Position numbers and translations under genes: made by a program | NCBI GenBank assembly: GCA_023392795.1 | Contig: JAEWNJ010000027.1 | Location: 1-19,213 of the forward strand | Direction: 5' to 3' | Origin: Candidatus Cloacimonadota bacterium | GTDB lineage: Bacteria; Cloacimonadota; Cloacimonadia; Cloacimonadales; Cloacimonadaceae | DNA length: 19,213 nt | The notes under the pieces: model-generated | What the model was told of the DNA's origin: nothing | Database searches by the model: none | The model's input: only the letters and a program-made list of their open reading frames with translations | Shown here: in pieces, positions 7,043-14,426 of the stretch | How the letters are laid out: every line of letters starts with the position of its first letter | How positions within the stretch are numbered: position 1 is the stretch's first letter

Positions 7043-7615
7043 TTACTTGCTTCCGGCTTTTCCGGCTTTGATGGTAACCTGCTCGTCGTGATAACGAACG
7101 CCTTTACCTTTGTAGTTTTCCGGAGGACGACAGCCACGTACTTCGGCGGCAAACTGACCAACCAATTGTTTGTCGATGCCTTCGATGTTGATGATGCTGG
7201 TGAAATCGCTACGGGTTCCTTTTGAACGAGGAACGGCATTGGCTTCCACCTTCAGGCCAGAGGGAATGTGCAGCAGAATATCGTGCGAATAGCCCAGGGA
7301 AAGTTTCAGCCAGGGGCCAGTAACTTCTGCCATGTAACCTGTTCCAAACACATGCAGGGTCTTTTTGTAGCCTTCTGTGACGCCGGTGACCATGTTCTGG
7401 AGCAGGGCGCGAGTGAGGCCGTGAACCGCACGCTGGGTTTTGCTATCGTCCGCACGTTTTACCGTGAGGATATTATCTTCGAGTTCGAGGGTCATGCCGG
7501 GCATCAGTTCATAGCTGAGTTCGCCCTTATTACCTTTGACGGTAACGCGATTGCCATCGAGCTTGATGGAAAGATCGGAGCTGAATTTGATAGGTGCTTT
7601 TCCTATGCGGGACAT
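7043..7615 (-). CDS. rplF: 50S ribosomal protein L6
   Basis: L6 is a two-domain protein near the factor-binding region of the 50S subunit. The 190-residue product begins MSRIGKAPIKF and shows the duplicated L6 domains, with VTVKGNKGELS near residues 24-34 and the conserved C-terminal part: GIDKQLVGQFAAEVRGCRPP followed by ENYKGKGVRY. Typical length is about 178, so it is slightly long at the C terminus (Lys/Gly-rich tail). ATG at 7615 follows AGGAGG. It sits 9 nt after rpsH. Confidence 0.98.
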   Translation of the reverse strand: MSRIGKAPIKFSSDLSIKLDGNRVTVKGNKGELSYELMPGMTLELEDNILTVKRADDSKTQRAVHGLTRALLQNMVTGVTEGYKKTLHVFGTGYMAEVTGPWLKLSLGYSHDILLHIPSGLKVEANAVPRSKGTRSDFTSIINIEGIDKQLVGQFAAEVRGCRPPENYKGKGVRYHDEQVTIKAGKAGSK

Positions 7616-7624
7616 GTATTCCTC

Positions 7625-8038
7625 CTACCAAACACGACAGACATATTCGCCGCCGACGTGCTGATTACGGGCATCGCGATCCACCATCACACCAGAACTG
7701 GTGGAGATGACGGCGCAGCCGGTATTGTTATACACGCTGGGCAATTTGTCGGCCTTGACGTAAACACGTCTTCCGGGTTTTGAAACTCTTACCAATCCTT
7801 GCATTACGGGTCGTCCATCATTGGTGTAACGCAGGATTACCAATATACGTTTATAATTGAACTTGTGCTCCGGATCTTTGTCTAATACTTGGTAGCTATT
7901 TACAAAGTTTTCTTCAGCAAGGATCTTCACCAAGGCTTCGGTAAGCTTGTTATGGTTCACGATCACTTGTGAGTGTCCGGCACGATATGCATTGCGGATC
8001 TTGGTCAATGCATCAGCTATCGGATCAGATACGCTCAT
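7625..8038 (-). CDS. rpsH: 30S ribosomal protein S8
   Basis: S8 is a primary 16S rRNA binder in the platform, and in E. coli it also represses the spc operon. The 137-residue product starts MSVSDPIADALTKIRNAYRAG, has Y-K-R-I-L-V-I-L-R-Y in the middle and ends with the conserved TSSGVMVDRDARNQHVGGEY then C-R-V-W. The penultimate region of the family is thus intact. ATG at 8038 follows GGAG. It lies 15 nt after rpsN. I did not find a recognisable S8-binding mRNA structure by eye. Confidence 0.98.
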   Translation of the reverse strand: MSVSDPIADALTKIRNAYRAGHSQVIVNHNKLTEALVKILAEENFVNSYQVLDKDPEHKFNYKRILVILRYTNDGRPVMQGLVRVSKPGRRVYVKADKLPSVYNNTGCAVISTSSGVMVDRDARNQHVGGEYVCRVW

Positions 8039-8053
8039 TTATATCTCCTTGTT

Positions 8054-8239
8054 TTACCAGCTGCTTCTGGTGATTCCGGGGATCTGCCCCTCGGAAGCGT
8101 ATTTGCGGAAGCACAGACGGCACATGCCGAAATGGCGCATATAGGCGCGGGGACGTCCGCAGAGTTTGCAACGGTTATACTTTCTGACTGAGAACTTGGG
8201 AGTTCTTTGTTGCTTCAGGATTAGTGATTTCTTTGCCAC
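8054..8239 (-). CDS. rpsN: 30S ribosomal protein S14 type Z, zinc-binding, GTG start
   Basis: S14 sits in the head of the 30S subunit. The 61-residue length and the two CxxC pairs (C24/C27 in NRCKLCGRPR and C40/C43 in GMCRLCFRKY) identify the short zinc-binding form, not the approximately 100-residue zinc-free paralogue. The C terminus GQIPGITRSSW is the family signature. The start is GTG (8239-8237), 5 nt after AAGGAG. It lies between rplE and rpsH as usual. Confidence 0.98.
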   Translation of the reverse strand: MAKKSLILKQQRTPKFSVRKYNRCKLCGRPRAYMRHFGMCRLCFRKYASEGQIPGITRSSW

Positions 8240-8248
8240 AATATCTCC

Positions 8249-8794
8249 TTATTCGGCTTTCTGGAAAGGCATGCCGAGTTCACGCAGGAGCTGACGGCAT
8301 TCTTCGTCGGTATGAGCCGTGGTTACGATGGTGATGTTGAGCCCGCGGATGGCGTCCACTTTATCAAATTCGATCTCCGGGAACACGGTTTGTTCCTTCA
8401 GGCCAAAGGAGAAGTTTCCTCTGCCGTCGAGGGTATCGCTTTTGACGCCGCGGAAGTCACGAATTCTGGGGATCGCGATCGCGGTGAGACGATCGAAAAA
8501 CTCATACATCACTTCATCACGAAGGGTCACTTTGCAACCAATGGGCATACCCTGGCGCAGCTTGAAATTGGAGATGGATTTACGGGCTTTGGTTACCAGC
8601 ACTTTACGGCCGGTGATCTGTTCCATATCCTTTACTGCGTTATCCAGGATCGCTTTGTTTTGAGTGGCGCTTCCCACGCCCATGCTCACCACGATTTTCA
8701 CCATTTTCGGAACCTGATGTGGGTTCTTGTAGTTAAACTTCTTGATGAGGGCGGGAATCACCTGGCTCTTGTATTTTTCTTTGAGTCGGTTCAT
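8249..8794 (-). CDS. rplE: 50S ribosomal protein L5
   Basis: L5 binds 5S rRNA and contacts P-site tRNA and S13 across the subunit interface. The 181-residue product is full length: MNRLKEKYKSQVIPAL, then V-P-K-M-V-K-I-V-V-S-M-G-V-G, Q-I-T-G-R-K, ARKSISNFKLRQGMPIGCKV, P-R-I-R-D-F-R-G, and the C-terminal DAIRGLNITIVTTAHTDEE. ATG at 8794 follows AAGGAG. Gaps are 11 nt from rplX and 9 nt to rpsN. Confidence 0.98.
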   Translation of the reverse strand: MNRLKEKYKSQVIPALIKKFNYKNPHQVPKMVKIVVSMGVGSATQNKAILDNAVKDMEQITGRKVLVTKARKSISNFKLRQGMPIGCKVTLRDEVMYEFFDRLTAIAIPRIRDFRGVKSDTLDGRGNFSFGLKEQTVFPEIEFDKVDAIRGLNITIVTTAHTDEECRQLLRELGMPFQKAE

Positions 8795-8805
8795 TTAATG
8801 CTCCT

Positions 8806-9123
8806 TTACAGCTCGTCACCGGATTTTTTGCAGACGCGGATCCGGTTGCCTTCACGTACCTGAATCACAGGTTTGGATACCGTGTTCAGCTTCTCGTTGA
8901 AGAGCATCACGTTGGAAGCGTTGATGGGGGCTTCCTTGGTGATGATGCCACCCTGGGGGTTGCGCTGTGAGGGCTTGGCGTGTTTCTTGATCAGGTTTAC
9001 TTTTTCCACGATGACGCGTCCCGTCTTGGGATAGGCTCTGAGGACATGGCCTTTTTTACCTTTGTCTTCGCCGGAAATCACGACCACGTAGTCGCCTTTT
9101 TTCAGATTAAGTTTACGTTCCAC
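8806..9123 (-). CDS. rplX: 50S ribosomal protein L24, GTG start
   Basis: L24 is an assembly-initiating 50S protein near the tunnel exit. The 105-residue product carries a KOW motif at about residues 7-40 (KKGDYVVVISGEDKGKKGHV) and the following V-E-K-V-N-L-I-K-K-H segment, then NPQGGIITKEAPI. The start is GTG (9123-9121), 4 nt after AGGAGG, and is supported by the family N terminus. It lies 8 nt after rplN. Confidence 0.97.
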   Translation of the reverse strand: MERKLNLKKGDYVVVISGEDKGKKGHVLRAYPKTGRVIVEKVNLIKKHAKPSQRNPQGGIITKEAPINASNVMLFNEKLNTVSKPVIQVREGNRIRVCKKSGDEL

Positions 9124-9131
9124 GCTTCCTC

Positions 9132-9500
9132 CTACAGTACTTCCGGAGCCAGGGATACGATCTTCATATATCCGGCTTCACGCAGTTCGCGAGCCACCGG
9201 ACCAAAGATACGGGTTCCCTTGGGTTCGTGCTTATCGTCTATTACTACTGCGGCGTTATCCGAAAAACGGATATAGGATCCGTCCGGACGGCGTACTTCT
9301 TTCGCGGTACGCACGATCACGGCCTTTTCCACTGCGCTCTTTTTTACTTTGCCACCGGGTGTGGCAGATTTGATCGCGACAACTATTACGTCTCCCACGG
9401 AAGCGTACTTACGTTTGGAGCCACCCAGTACTTTGATGCACATGGCTTTCTTGGCACCGGAGTTATCGGCGATATTCAATATCGTTTGAACTTGAATCAT
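9132..9500 (-). CDS. rplN: 50S ribosomal protein L14
   Basis: L14 forms intersubunit bridges and is the first gene of the classical spc segment. From the ATG at 9500 the product is 122 residues, exactly the family length: MIQVQTILNIADNSGAKK, V-I-V-V-A-I-K-S-A-T-P-G-G-K-V-K-K, RIFGPVARELREAGYMKIVS. A TTG two codons earlier (9506) is in frame, but it is only 2 nt from the AAGGAG element and not part of the family N terminus. The ATG with a 7-nt spacer is therefore chosen. Only 12 nt separate it from rpsQ, so no separate spc promoter fits in the gap. Confidence 0.98.
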   Translation of the reverse strand: MIQVQTILNIADNSGAKKAMCIKVLGGSKRKYASVGDVIVVAIKSATPGGKVKKSAVEKAVIVRTAKEVRRPDGSYIRFSDNAAVVIDDKHEPKGTRIFGPVARELREAGYMKIVSLAPEVL

Positions 9501-9512
9501 TCCCAAACTCCT

Positions 9513-9773
9513 TTATTTGCTTCTTTCTACAATTTTATGCAGAGACCAGCGTTTACGAGCGCTAAGCGGACGGGATTCCTGGATCTGGACCACATCGCCT
9601 TCGCGCGCTTCATTCAGTTCATCATGCGCCATAAACTTCTTGTGCCGGCGCACGGTCTTCTTATATAGGGGATGGATGTATTGGCGCTGTACGCGAACCA
9701 CGATGGTCTTGTCGTTCTTATCAGAAACCACCACACCCTGTTTGATCATTTTACGATTGTTTTCCACTTTCAC
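9513..9773 (-). CDS. rpsQ: 30S ribosomal protein S17, GTG start
   Basis: S17 is an OB-fold 16S rRNA binder. The 86-residue product has the core G-V-V-V-S-D-K-N-D-K-T-I-V-V-R-V, H-P-L-Y-K-K-T-V-R-R-H-K-K-F-M-A-H-D and the diagnostic GDVVQIQESRPLSARKRW. The start is GTG (9773-9771), one base after the rpmC stop; AAGG lies 6 nt upstream within rpmC. A second in-frame GTG two codons later is possible, but it is further from the same element. Confidence 0.96.
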   Translation of the reverse strand: MKVENNRKMIKQGVVVSDKNDKTIVVRVQRQYIHPLYKKTVRRHKKFMAHDELNEAREGDVVQIQESRPLSARKRWSLHKIVERSK

Positions 9774-9774
9774 C

Positions 9775-9969
9775 TCAGGCCTTTAGCTCTTTTTCTTTGA
9801 TGATGGTGTTTATCCTGGCGATTTCACGTCTGGCCAAGCGGAGACGGTCCGGACGGTCGAGCAGGTTTTTGGCTTTCTGAAAGCGCAGGTTGAAGAGCTC
9901 CACGCGAAGTTCTTCGATTCTGGCCTTGAGCTCATCGATGCTTAGATCACGAATATCGTCGATCTTCAT
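9775..9969 (-). CDS. rpmC: 50S ribosomal protein L29
   Basis: L29 is a two-helix protein at the tunnel exit, part of the docking site for trigger factor and SRP. The 64-residue product follows the family pattern: the L-S-I-D-E-L-K-A-R-I-E-E-L-R-V-E-L-F-N-L-R-F-Q-K-A helix, then N-L-L-D-R-P-D-R-L-R-L-A-R-R-E-I-A-R-I-N-T. Its ATG overlaps the rplP stop (ATGA, 4 nt), pointing to coupled translation. rpsQ begins 1 nt after its stop. Confidence 0.97.
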   Translation of the reverse strand: MKIDDIRDLSIDELKARIEELRVELFNLRFQKAKNLLDRPDRLRLARREIARINTIIKEKELKA

Positions 9970-10385
9970 AATTCCACTCCTTCACGAGCGATGATGCGGG
10001 TCTTGATCGGCAATTTGTGCGCCGCAAGACGCATGGCTTCCTTGGCCACTTTCACGTCCACGCCTTCGAGTTCAAACAGAACGCGGCCGGGGCGTACTAC
10101 GGCTACCCAATATTCCGGGGCGCCTTTACCTTTACCCATACGGGTTTCAGCCGGCTTGGAAGTAATGGGCTTATCCGGGAATATCCTGATCCAGACTTTA
10201 CCAATACGTTTCATGTGACGGGTAATCGCGATACGGGCAGCTTCGATCTGACGGCTGGTGATGAAAGCGTCTTCCAACGCGATCAAACCGTAATCGCCGA
10301 AATCGACGTTGCAACCAGTCCAGGAAAGACCATTGCGTCTGCCCTTCATCATCTTGCGATGTCTTACTTTTTTCGGTGCTAACAC
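9966..10385 (-). CDS. rplP: 50S ribosomal protein L16, GTG start
   Basis: L16 supports the A-site tRNA elbow and is a late 50S assembly protein. The 139-residue product starts MLAPKKVRHRKMMKGRRNG and contains FGDYGLIALEDAFITSRQIE, ARIAITRHMKR, W-I-R-I-F-P-D-K-P and the conserved P-A-E-T-R-M-G-K-G-K-G-A-P-E-Y-W loop. The start is GTG (10385-10383), 5 nt after AAGGAGA, and the family N terminus begins there. It follows rpsC by 10 nt and overlaps rpmC by 4 nt. Confidence 0.98.
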   Translation of the reverse strand: MLAPKKVRHRKMMKGRRNGLSWTGCNVDFGDYGLIALEDAFITSRQIEAARIAITRHMKRIGKVWIRIFPDKPITSKPAETRMGKGKGAPEYWVAVVRPGRVLFELEGVDVKVAKEAMRLAAHKLPIKTRIIAREGVEL

Positions 10386-10395
10386 AGCTCTCTCC

Positions 10396-11043
10396 TTATG
10401 CTAAAATGTCGCCTTTGTAGATCCACACCTTGATGCCGATCACGCCGTAGGTGGTGTTTGCTTCCACATGGGCATAATCAATGTCGGCACGGATGGTATG
10501 GAGCGGGGTGCGACCTTGTTTGTAGCGCTCGGTACGCGCGATTTCGGCGCCGCCGAGGCGTCCGGAAACCTGTACTTTTACTCCCAGAGCGTTATCTCTC
10601 ATCACATTCCGCATGGCCATCTTCATAGCGCGGCGGAAGGATACACGTTCTTCCAGCTGACGGGCGATTTCTTTGCCTACCAGGCGGGCATCCAACCACA
10701 TCTTGTCGATCTGTTCCACGTTTATGGAAACCGTAATGGGATTGGTGCGGTTCTTATTGATCAGGATGTTCAGCTCGTTGCGAAGCTTATCGATGTCTTC
10801 GCCTTTCTTACCGATCACCAGGCCCGGACGGGCGGTATGGATGTCGATGGAGATCGAGCTGGTCTTACGGAAGATCTTTACTTTCGAGACCATCTTGTCG
10901 CCAAGGCGCTTGTGGATGTACTTGCGAACCTTGATATCTTCCTGGAGGGAATCTACATAGGCAGGGCCTTGAGCAAACCAAATGGAATCGGTTTCCTTAT
11001 TCACTCCGATGCGATACAGTATGGGGTGTATTTTTTGTCCCAA
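10396..11043 (-). CDS. rpsC: 30S ribosomal protein S3, TTG start
   Basis: S3 lines the mRNA entry channel and helps unwind mRNA. The 215-residue product opens MGQKIHPILYRIG, as the family does. It has a type II KH domain with the G-K-K-G loop at residues 78-81 and the C-terminal domain signature SGRLGGAEIARTERYKQGRT, then P-L-H-T-I-R-A-D-I-D-Y. The start is TTG (11043-11041), 6 nt after AGGAGG. No ATG exists nearby upstream, and the conserved GQK follows directly, so the TTG is firm. It lies 10 nt after rplV. Confidence 0.98.
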   Translation of the reverse strand: MGQKIHPILYRIGVNKETDSIWFAQGPAYVDSLQEDIKVRKYIHKRLGDKMVSKVKIFRKTSSISIDIHTARPGLVIGKKGEDIDKLRNELNILINKNRTNPITVSINVEQIDKMWLDARLVGKEIARQLEERVSFRRAMKMAMRNVMRDNALGVKVQVSGRLGGAEIARTERYKQGRTPLHTIRADIDYAHVEANTTYGVIGIKVWIYKGDILA

Positions 11044-11053
11044 GGTATTCCTC

Positions 11054-11392
11054 CTACTCTAAGGTCTGGATTTCCAGGGAGATGTGACAGGTCTGCTTCC
11101 TGATCTCAAAGGCTCTTCCCTGGGCTCTGGGCATGAAACGCTTCATCTGGGGACCCTCATCGGCCATGGCTTGGGTTACAAACACCTGGTTCAGATCGAT
11201 CTTGGGATCTTTTACCTGAGCATTGGCAATGGCGGATTCCAGCACTTTATAGATGATACCGGCTGCTCTGCGATGTGAGAAACGCAGGATGTTCTGGGCT
11301 TCACTCACGCGCTTGTAGCGAATGGTATCCAATACGAGACGGGCTTTACGGGCAGAACCGCGAGCGAAACGCAATTTAGCTGTTGCTTCCAT
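11054..11392 (-). CDS. rplV: 50S ribosomal protein L22
   Basis: L22 lines the peptide exit tunnel with a long beta-hairpin. The 112-residue product has ARGSARKARLVLDTIRYKRV near residues 10-29, RRAAGIIYKVLESAIANAQ (41-59), and the hairpin region E-G-P-Q-M-K-R-F-M-P-R-A-Q-G-R-A (79-94). The hairpin exit reads F-E-I-R-K-Q-T-C-H-I-S; many homologues have K-R-T-S-H-I at this point. Length is normal. ATG at 11392 follows AGGAGA, and it lies 10 nt after rpsS. Confidence 0.98.
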   Translation of the reverse strand: MEATAKLRFARGSARKARLVLDTIRYKRVSEAQNILRFSHRRAAGIIYKVLESAIANAQVKDPKIDLNQVFVTQAMADEGPQMKRFMPRAQGRAFEIRKQTCHISLEIQTLE

Positions 11393-11402
11393 TTCTTATC
11401 TC

Positions 11403-11678
11403 CTATCTGCCTTTTTTCTTCTTTTCTTTGTGACCACGGTAGGTTCTGGTGGGAGAAAATTCGCCCAGCTTGTGGCCAACCATGTTTTCGGTAACGTACA
11501 CGGGCACGAACTTATGACCATTGTGCACGGAAAAGGTGTGACCGATAAAATCCGGAGTAATCATCGAGCGACGGCTCCAGGTCTTTACCACACTCTTCTT
11601 GTTCTCATCGTTGAGGACTATTACTTTCTTCATCAGATGATCGTCAACGAATGGGCCTTTTTTTATTGAACGTGACAT
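11403..11678 (-). CDS. rpsS: 30S ribosomal protein S19
   Basis: S19 lies in the head of the 30S subunit next to S13. The 91-residue product is of family length: MSRSIKKGPFVDDHLMKKV, then T-W-S-R-R-S-M-I-T-P-D-F-I-G-H-T-F-S-V-H-N-G, V-P-V-Y-V-T-E-N-M-V-G-H-K-L-G-E-F-S-P-T-R-T, and a basic tail. The ATG at 11678 begins 16 nt after the rplB stop codon, and rplV follows after 10 nt. Confidence 0.98.
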   Translation of the reverse strand: MSRSIKKGPFVDDHLMKKVIVLNDENKKSVVKTWSRRSMITPDFIGHTFSVHNGHKFVPVYVTENMVGHKLGEFSPTRTYRGHKEKKKKGR

Positions 11679-11694
11679 TATCTATATCCTCACA

Positions 11695-12525
11695 CTATCT
11701 CTTTTTAACCGCTTTCACGATGTATTTATCGGAATACTTGCGGGTTTTGCGGGTCTTGCCGCCCTTGGCAGGTTTGCCCCAGGGTGATACTGGATGTCCA
11801 CCACCGGAGGTCTTACCTTCACCACCACCCATGGGGTGATCAACGGGGTTCATCGCCACACCGCGAACGGTGGGACGGATTCCCATCCAACGTTTGCGTC
11901 CGGCTTTACCGATCTTGATCAGGGAGTGATCGGGATTGCTGACCTGACCCATTGTGGCAAGGCATTCTTTGCGAATGAGATGCACATCGTTTGAAGGCAT
12001 CTTCACGTGTACATAGTCGCCGTCTTTGGCCACAACCTGAGCAAAAGCACCGGCACTGCGGGCGATCTGGCCGCCACGGCCTTTCTTTAGCTCGATATTG
12101 TGCACCACGCTTCCCAAAGGAATCTTTTCCAGAGGAAGAGCGTTGCCAACCGCCACTTCAGCTTCAGGGCCACTCATGACCTTGCTGCCTACTTCCAGGC
12201 CGTCGGGAGCAATGATGTAACGCTTTTCGCCATCTACATAGTGCAGTAGTGCGATGCGGGCTGTGCGGTTGGGATCGTATTCAATGGTGGCGACTTTTGC
12301 CGGAATACCAATCTTGTCCCGCTTGAAATCGATGATACGATAATGACGACGATGTCCGCCACCACGATGGCGGCAGGTGATGCGTCCACGGTTGTTGCGT
12401 CCGCCGCTTTTCGACTGGGGTTTGAGCAGAGATTTTTCCGGCGTGCTGCAGGTGATCTCTTCAAACTGATAACCCGTGCGGAAACGGAGGGTAGGGGTAG
12501 TAGGTTTATAATGTTTGATTCCCAT
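11695..12525 (-). CDS. rplB: 50S ribosomal protein L2
   Basis: L2 is required for subunit association and for peptidyl transferase activity. The 276-residue product is of family length, starts MGIKHYKPTTPTLRFRTG, and has the basic GRNNRGRITCRHRGGGHRR segment (42-60). The OB-like and SH3-like domains follow, then the strongly conserved NPVDHPMGGGEG loop with H230, matching the histidine important for catalysis in E. coli L2. ATG at 12525 follows AGGAG with a spacing of about 8 nt. It lies 9 nt after rplW. Confidence 0.98.
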   Translation of the reverse strand: MGIKHYKPTTPTLRFRTGYQFEEITCSTPEKSLLKPQSKSGGRNNRGRITCRHRGGGHRRHYRIIDFKRDKIGIPAKVATIEYDPNRTARIALLHYVDGEKRYIIAPDGLEVGSKVMSGPEAEVAVGNALPLEKIPLGSVVHNIELKKGRGGQIARSAGAFAQVVAKDGDYVHVKMPSNDVHLIRKECLATMGQVSNPDHSLIKIGKAGRKRWMGIRPTVRGVAMNPVDHPMGGGEGKTSGGGHPVSPWGKPAKGGKTRKTRKYSDKYIVKAVKKR

Positions 12526-12534
12526 TTGTTACTC

Positions 12535-12822
12535 CTATACTTCGAAATCGGCGATTTTGTCGCCTTCGCGCAGGGTTACGATCGCTTTCTTCCAATCCGG
12601 ACGCTTGCCGGTGTAACGGCCCAGGCGTTTCGGCTTGCCCATCATGCGGATGGTATTCACTGCCAGTACCTTCACGGAGAAGATATGCTCGATGGCCTTG
12701 GCGATCTCGATCTTATTGGCGTTTATCGATACCTTGAAGGTATATGTGTTGTTACTCGCGAGCTGATTACCGGATTTCTCGGTAATGATCGGCGCGATCA
12801 GAATATTACGGGGATGTATCAT
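12535..12822 (-). CDS. rplW: 50S ribosomal protein L23
   Basis: L23 sits at the tunnel exit and is the main docking site for trigger factor and SRP. The 95-residue product has the family features: I-I-T-E-K-S near residues 12-17, the Y-T-F-K-V strand, N-K-I-E-I-A-K-A-I-E-H-I-F and V-K-V-L-A-V-N-T, then K-R-L-G-R-Y-T-G-K-R-P-D-W-K-K-A-I-V-T-L. Its ATG overlaps the rplD stop (ATGA, 4 nt), so the two are probably translationally coupled. Confidence 0.97.
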   Translation of the reverse strand: MIHPRNILIAPIITEKSGNQLASNNTYTFKVSINANKIEIAKAIEHIFSVKVLAVNTIRMMGKPKRLGRYTGKRPDWKKAIVTLREGDKIADFEV

Positions 12823-13454
12823 TTGCTGAATACCTCCTCTACTTTTTTCAGAGCATCTTCGCTAAGGATGATGTAGCTGCTTTTCAGCACTTCATAGGCG
12901 TGCAGTGAATCAGCGCGGTCGGTCATCACGTCGGGAAGATTGGTGAAGCTCTTCACTGTGGGCAGATGATGCCCGTCGGTAACCACCAGTTTGCGTCCGC
13001 GATCCGGAGTAACCTTGCTGATGATGTTGAGAGCCTGCTTGGTGCTGGGGCTGTCAAAAGCCAGACCTTCGATGATGAAGATACGGCCTTCGCGAGCGCG
13101 ATCAGTAAGAGCAACTTTCAGAGCCATGCGCTTCTTGGTGCGCGGGATGGGGCGATACCAATCCTTCGGGAAAATGGCAAATGCCTTACCACCGTGTACG
13201 CGAACGGGTGAACGGCGCGTACCTACGCGGGCATTACCAGTACCTTTTTGCTTGAACAGCTTCTTGGTGCTTCCCTGAGTCATGGCACGGTTCTTCTTTT
13301 GCACAGTGCCCTGACGCTGATTGCCCATATACATGGTAATCACTTCGTGCAGCAGCACTTTGGGAGAGTTTACATCCACGTCGAATACGCTGACGGGAAG
13401 TTCCACTTCACCGATCATTTCGCCCTGGATGTTGAATTTTTTCGCTTTTACCAC
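12819..13454 (-). CDS. rplD: 50S ribosomal protein L4, GTG start
   Basis: L4 reaches into the peptide tunnel and, in E. coli, represses its own S10 operon by acting on the leader. The 211-residue product shows the extended basic loop at about residues 44-95 (GNQRQGTVQKKNRA, K-L-F-K-Q-K-G-T-G-N-A-R-V-G-T-R-R-S-P, G-G-K-A-F). The globular part follows, with K-V-A-L-T-D-R-A and, further on, a Y-E-V-L-K-S-S-Y-I-I-L segment. The start is GTG (13454-13452), with a G-rich AGGGGG element about 7 nt upstream. It lies 10 nt after rplC and overlaps rplW by 4 nt. Confidence 0.97.
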   Translation of the reverse strand: MVKAKKFNIQGEMIGEVELPVSVFDVDVNSPKVLLHEVITMYMGNQRQGTVQKKNRAMTQGSTKKLFKQKGTGNARVGTRRSPVRVHGGKAFAIFPKDWYRPIPRTKKRMALKVALTDRAREGRIFIIEGLAFDSPSTKQALNIISKVTPDRGRKLVVTDGHHLPTVKSFTNLPDVMTDRADSLHAYEVLKSSYIILSEDALKKVEEVFSK

Positions 13455-13464
13455 TGTAATCCCC

Positions 13465-14097
13465 CTATTGTTCCTTTTGGATAATCACCACGGAATTGCG
13501 ATGACCGGGAACTGCACCCTTTATCATGATCAAGTTCCGTTCGATATCCACTTTCACCACGTCCAGGTGACGGGTGGTGATCTTCGCATCGCCATGATGT
13601 CCCGCCATCTTCACGCCTTTGAATACGCGTGAGGGCTGGGCGCATTGACCGATGGAACCGGGGCCACGGAATGATTCATGCGAGCCGTGGGTTGAGATGA
13701 ATCCGCCAAAACCGTGACGCTTCATCACACCGGTGTAACCGCGGCCTTTGGACTTCGCGGTAACGGTGACGGTTTGGTTTTCGCCAAACAGATCCACTTT
13801 CAATACGTCGCCGATGTTAAAATCAGCAACCTTTTGATCGAAGCTGGGGCGGAATTCTTTCACGTGACGGTAATTTGCACTACCGTGTTTCTTAAAATGA
13901 CCCAGCATGGGCTTGGATACCTTGCGTTCCGGTATCTCTTCAAAACCCAATTGCAGAGCCTGATAACCATTTTCTTCGATTGTACGCTTGCAGATCACTT
14001 TGCAAGGACCAGCCTGAATCACGGTAACCGGAATCACCTTGCCGCTGGCATCAAAAATCTGCGTCATACCTATTTTCTTTCCGATAAGTCCGATCAT
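13465..14097 (-). CDS. rplC: 50S ribosomal protein L3
   Basis: L3 is an early 50S assembly protein whose loop approaches the peptidyl transferase centre. The 210-residue product starts M-I-G-L-I-G-K-K-I-G-M-T-Q-I-F and contains VTVIQAGPC, GYQALQLGFEE and the central loop signature: H-G-S-H-E-S-F-R-G-P-G-S-I-G-Q, then S-R-V-F-K-G-V-K-M-A-G-H-H-G. Near the end is V-K-G-A-V-P-G-H-like sequence (I-K-G-A-V-P-G-H-R-N-S). Length is typical. ATG at 14097 lies 2 nt after the rpsJ stop. Confidence 0.98.
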   Translation of the reverse strand: MIGLIGKKIGMTQIFDASGKVIPVTVIQAGPCKVICKRTIEENGYQALQLGFEEIPERKVSKPMLGHFKKHGSANYRHVKEFRPSFDQKVADFNIGDVLKVDLFGENQTVTVTAKSKGRGYTGVMKRHGFGGFISTHGSHESFRGPGSIGQCAQPSRVFKGVKMAGHHGDAKITTRHLDVVKVDIERNLIMIKGAVPGHRNSVVIIQKEQ

Positions 14098-14099
14098 GC

Positions 14100-14426
14100 T
14101 TAGCTCCTGGTATTTGCCTTGATCTCCACATGAACGCCCGCAGGCAGACTGAGCTTTTTCAGCGCATTTGTAGTCTGCTGGGTGGGATTCATGATGTCAA
14201 TCAAACGTTTGTGAACCAACATCTGGAATTGGTCTTGTGATTTCTTGTCGGAATGGGGTGAACGTAAAATCGTGTATACTGTACGATCTGTGGGAAGCGG
14301 AATCGGACCTACTACTTTGGCTCCGGTGTTGCGTGTGCTTTTCACTATTTCCGCTACAGATTGATCCAATAAACGATGGTCATAAGCTTTCAACTTGATC
14401 CGAATACGATTTTCCTGTTTACTCAC
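14100..14426 (-). CDS. rpsJ: 30S ribosomal protein S10, GTG start
   Basis: S10 is a 30S head protein and, as NusE, a partner of NusB/NusG in transcription-translation coupling. The product shows I-R-I-K-L-K-A-Y-D-H-R-L-L-D-Q-S, GPIPLPTDRTVYTILRSPH, KKSQDQFQMLVHKRLIDI and a C-terminal L-P-A-G-V-H-V-E-I. A longer frame opens with ATG at 14498, but it adds 24 non-family residues. GTG at 14426 gives 108 residues (family about 102) and has GGAGG 5 nt upstream, so it is chosen. It heads the 30-gene cluster. Its start overlaps the end of a 60-codon leader frame by 8 nt. Confidence 0.97.
   Translation of the reverse strand: MSKQENRIRIKLKAYDHRLLDQSVAEIVKSTRNTGAKVVGPIPLPTDRTVYTILRSPHSDKKSQDQFQMLVHKRLIDIMNPTQQTTNALKKLSLPAGVHVEIKANTRS

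Noticed and set aside
9501..9506. TTG start for L14 two codons upstream of the ATG
   Set aside because: Only 2 nt from the ribosome binding element. The ATG gives the exact family length and N terminus.
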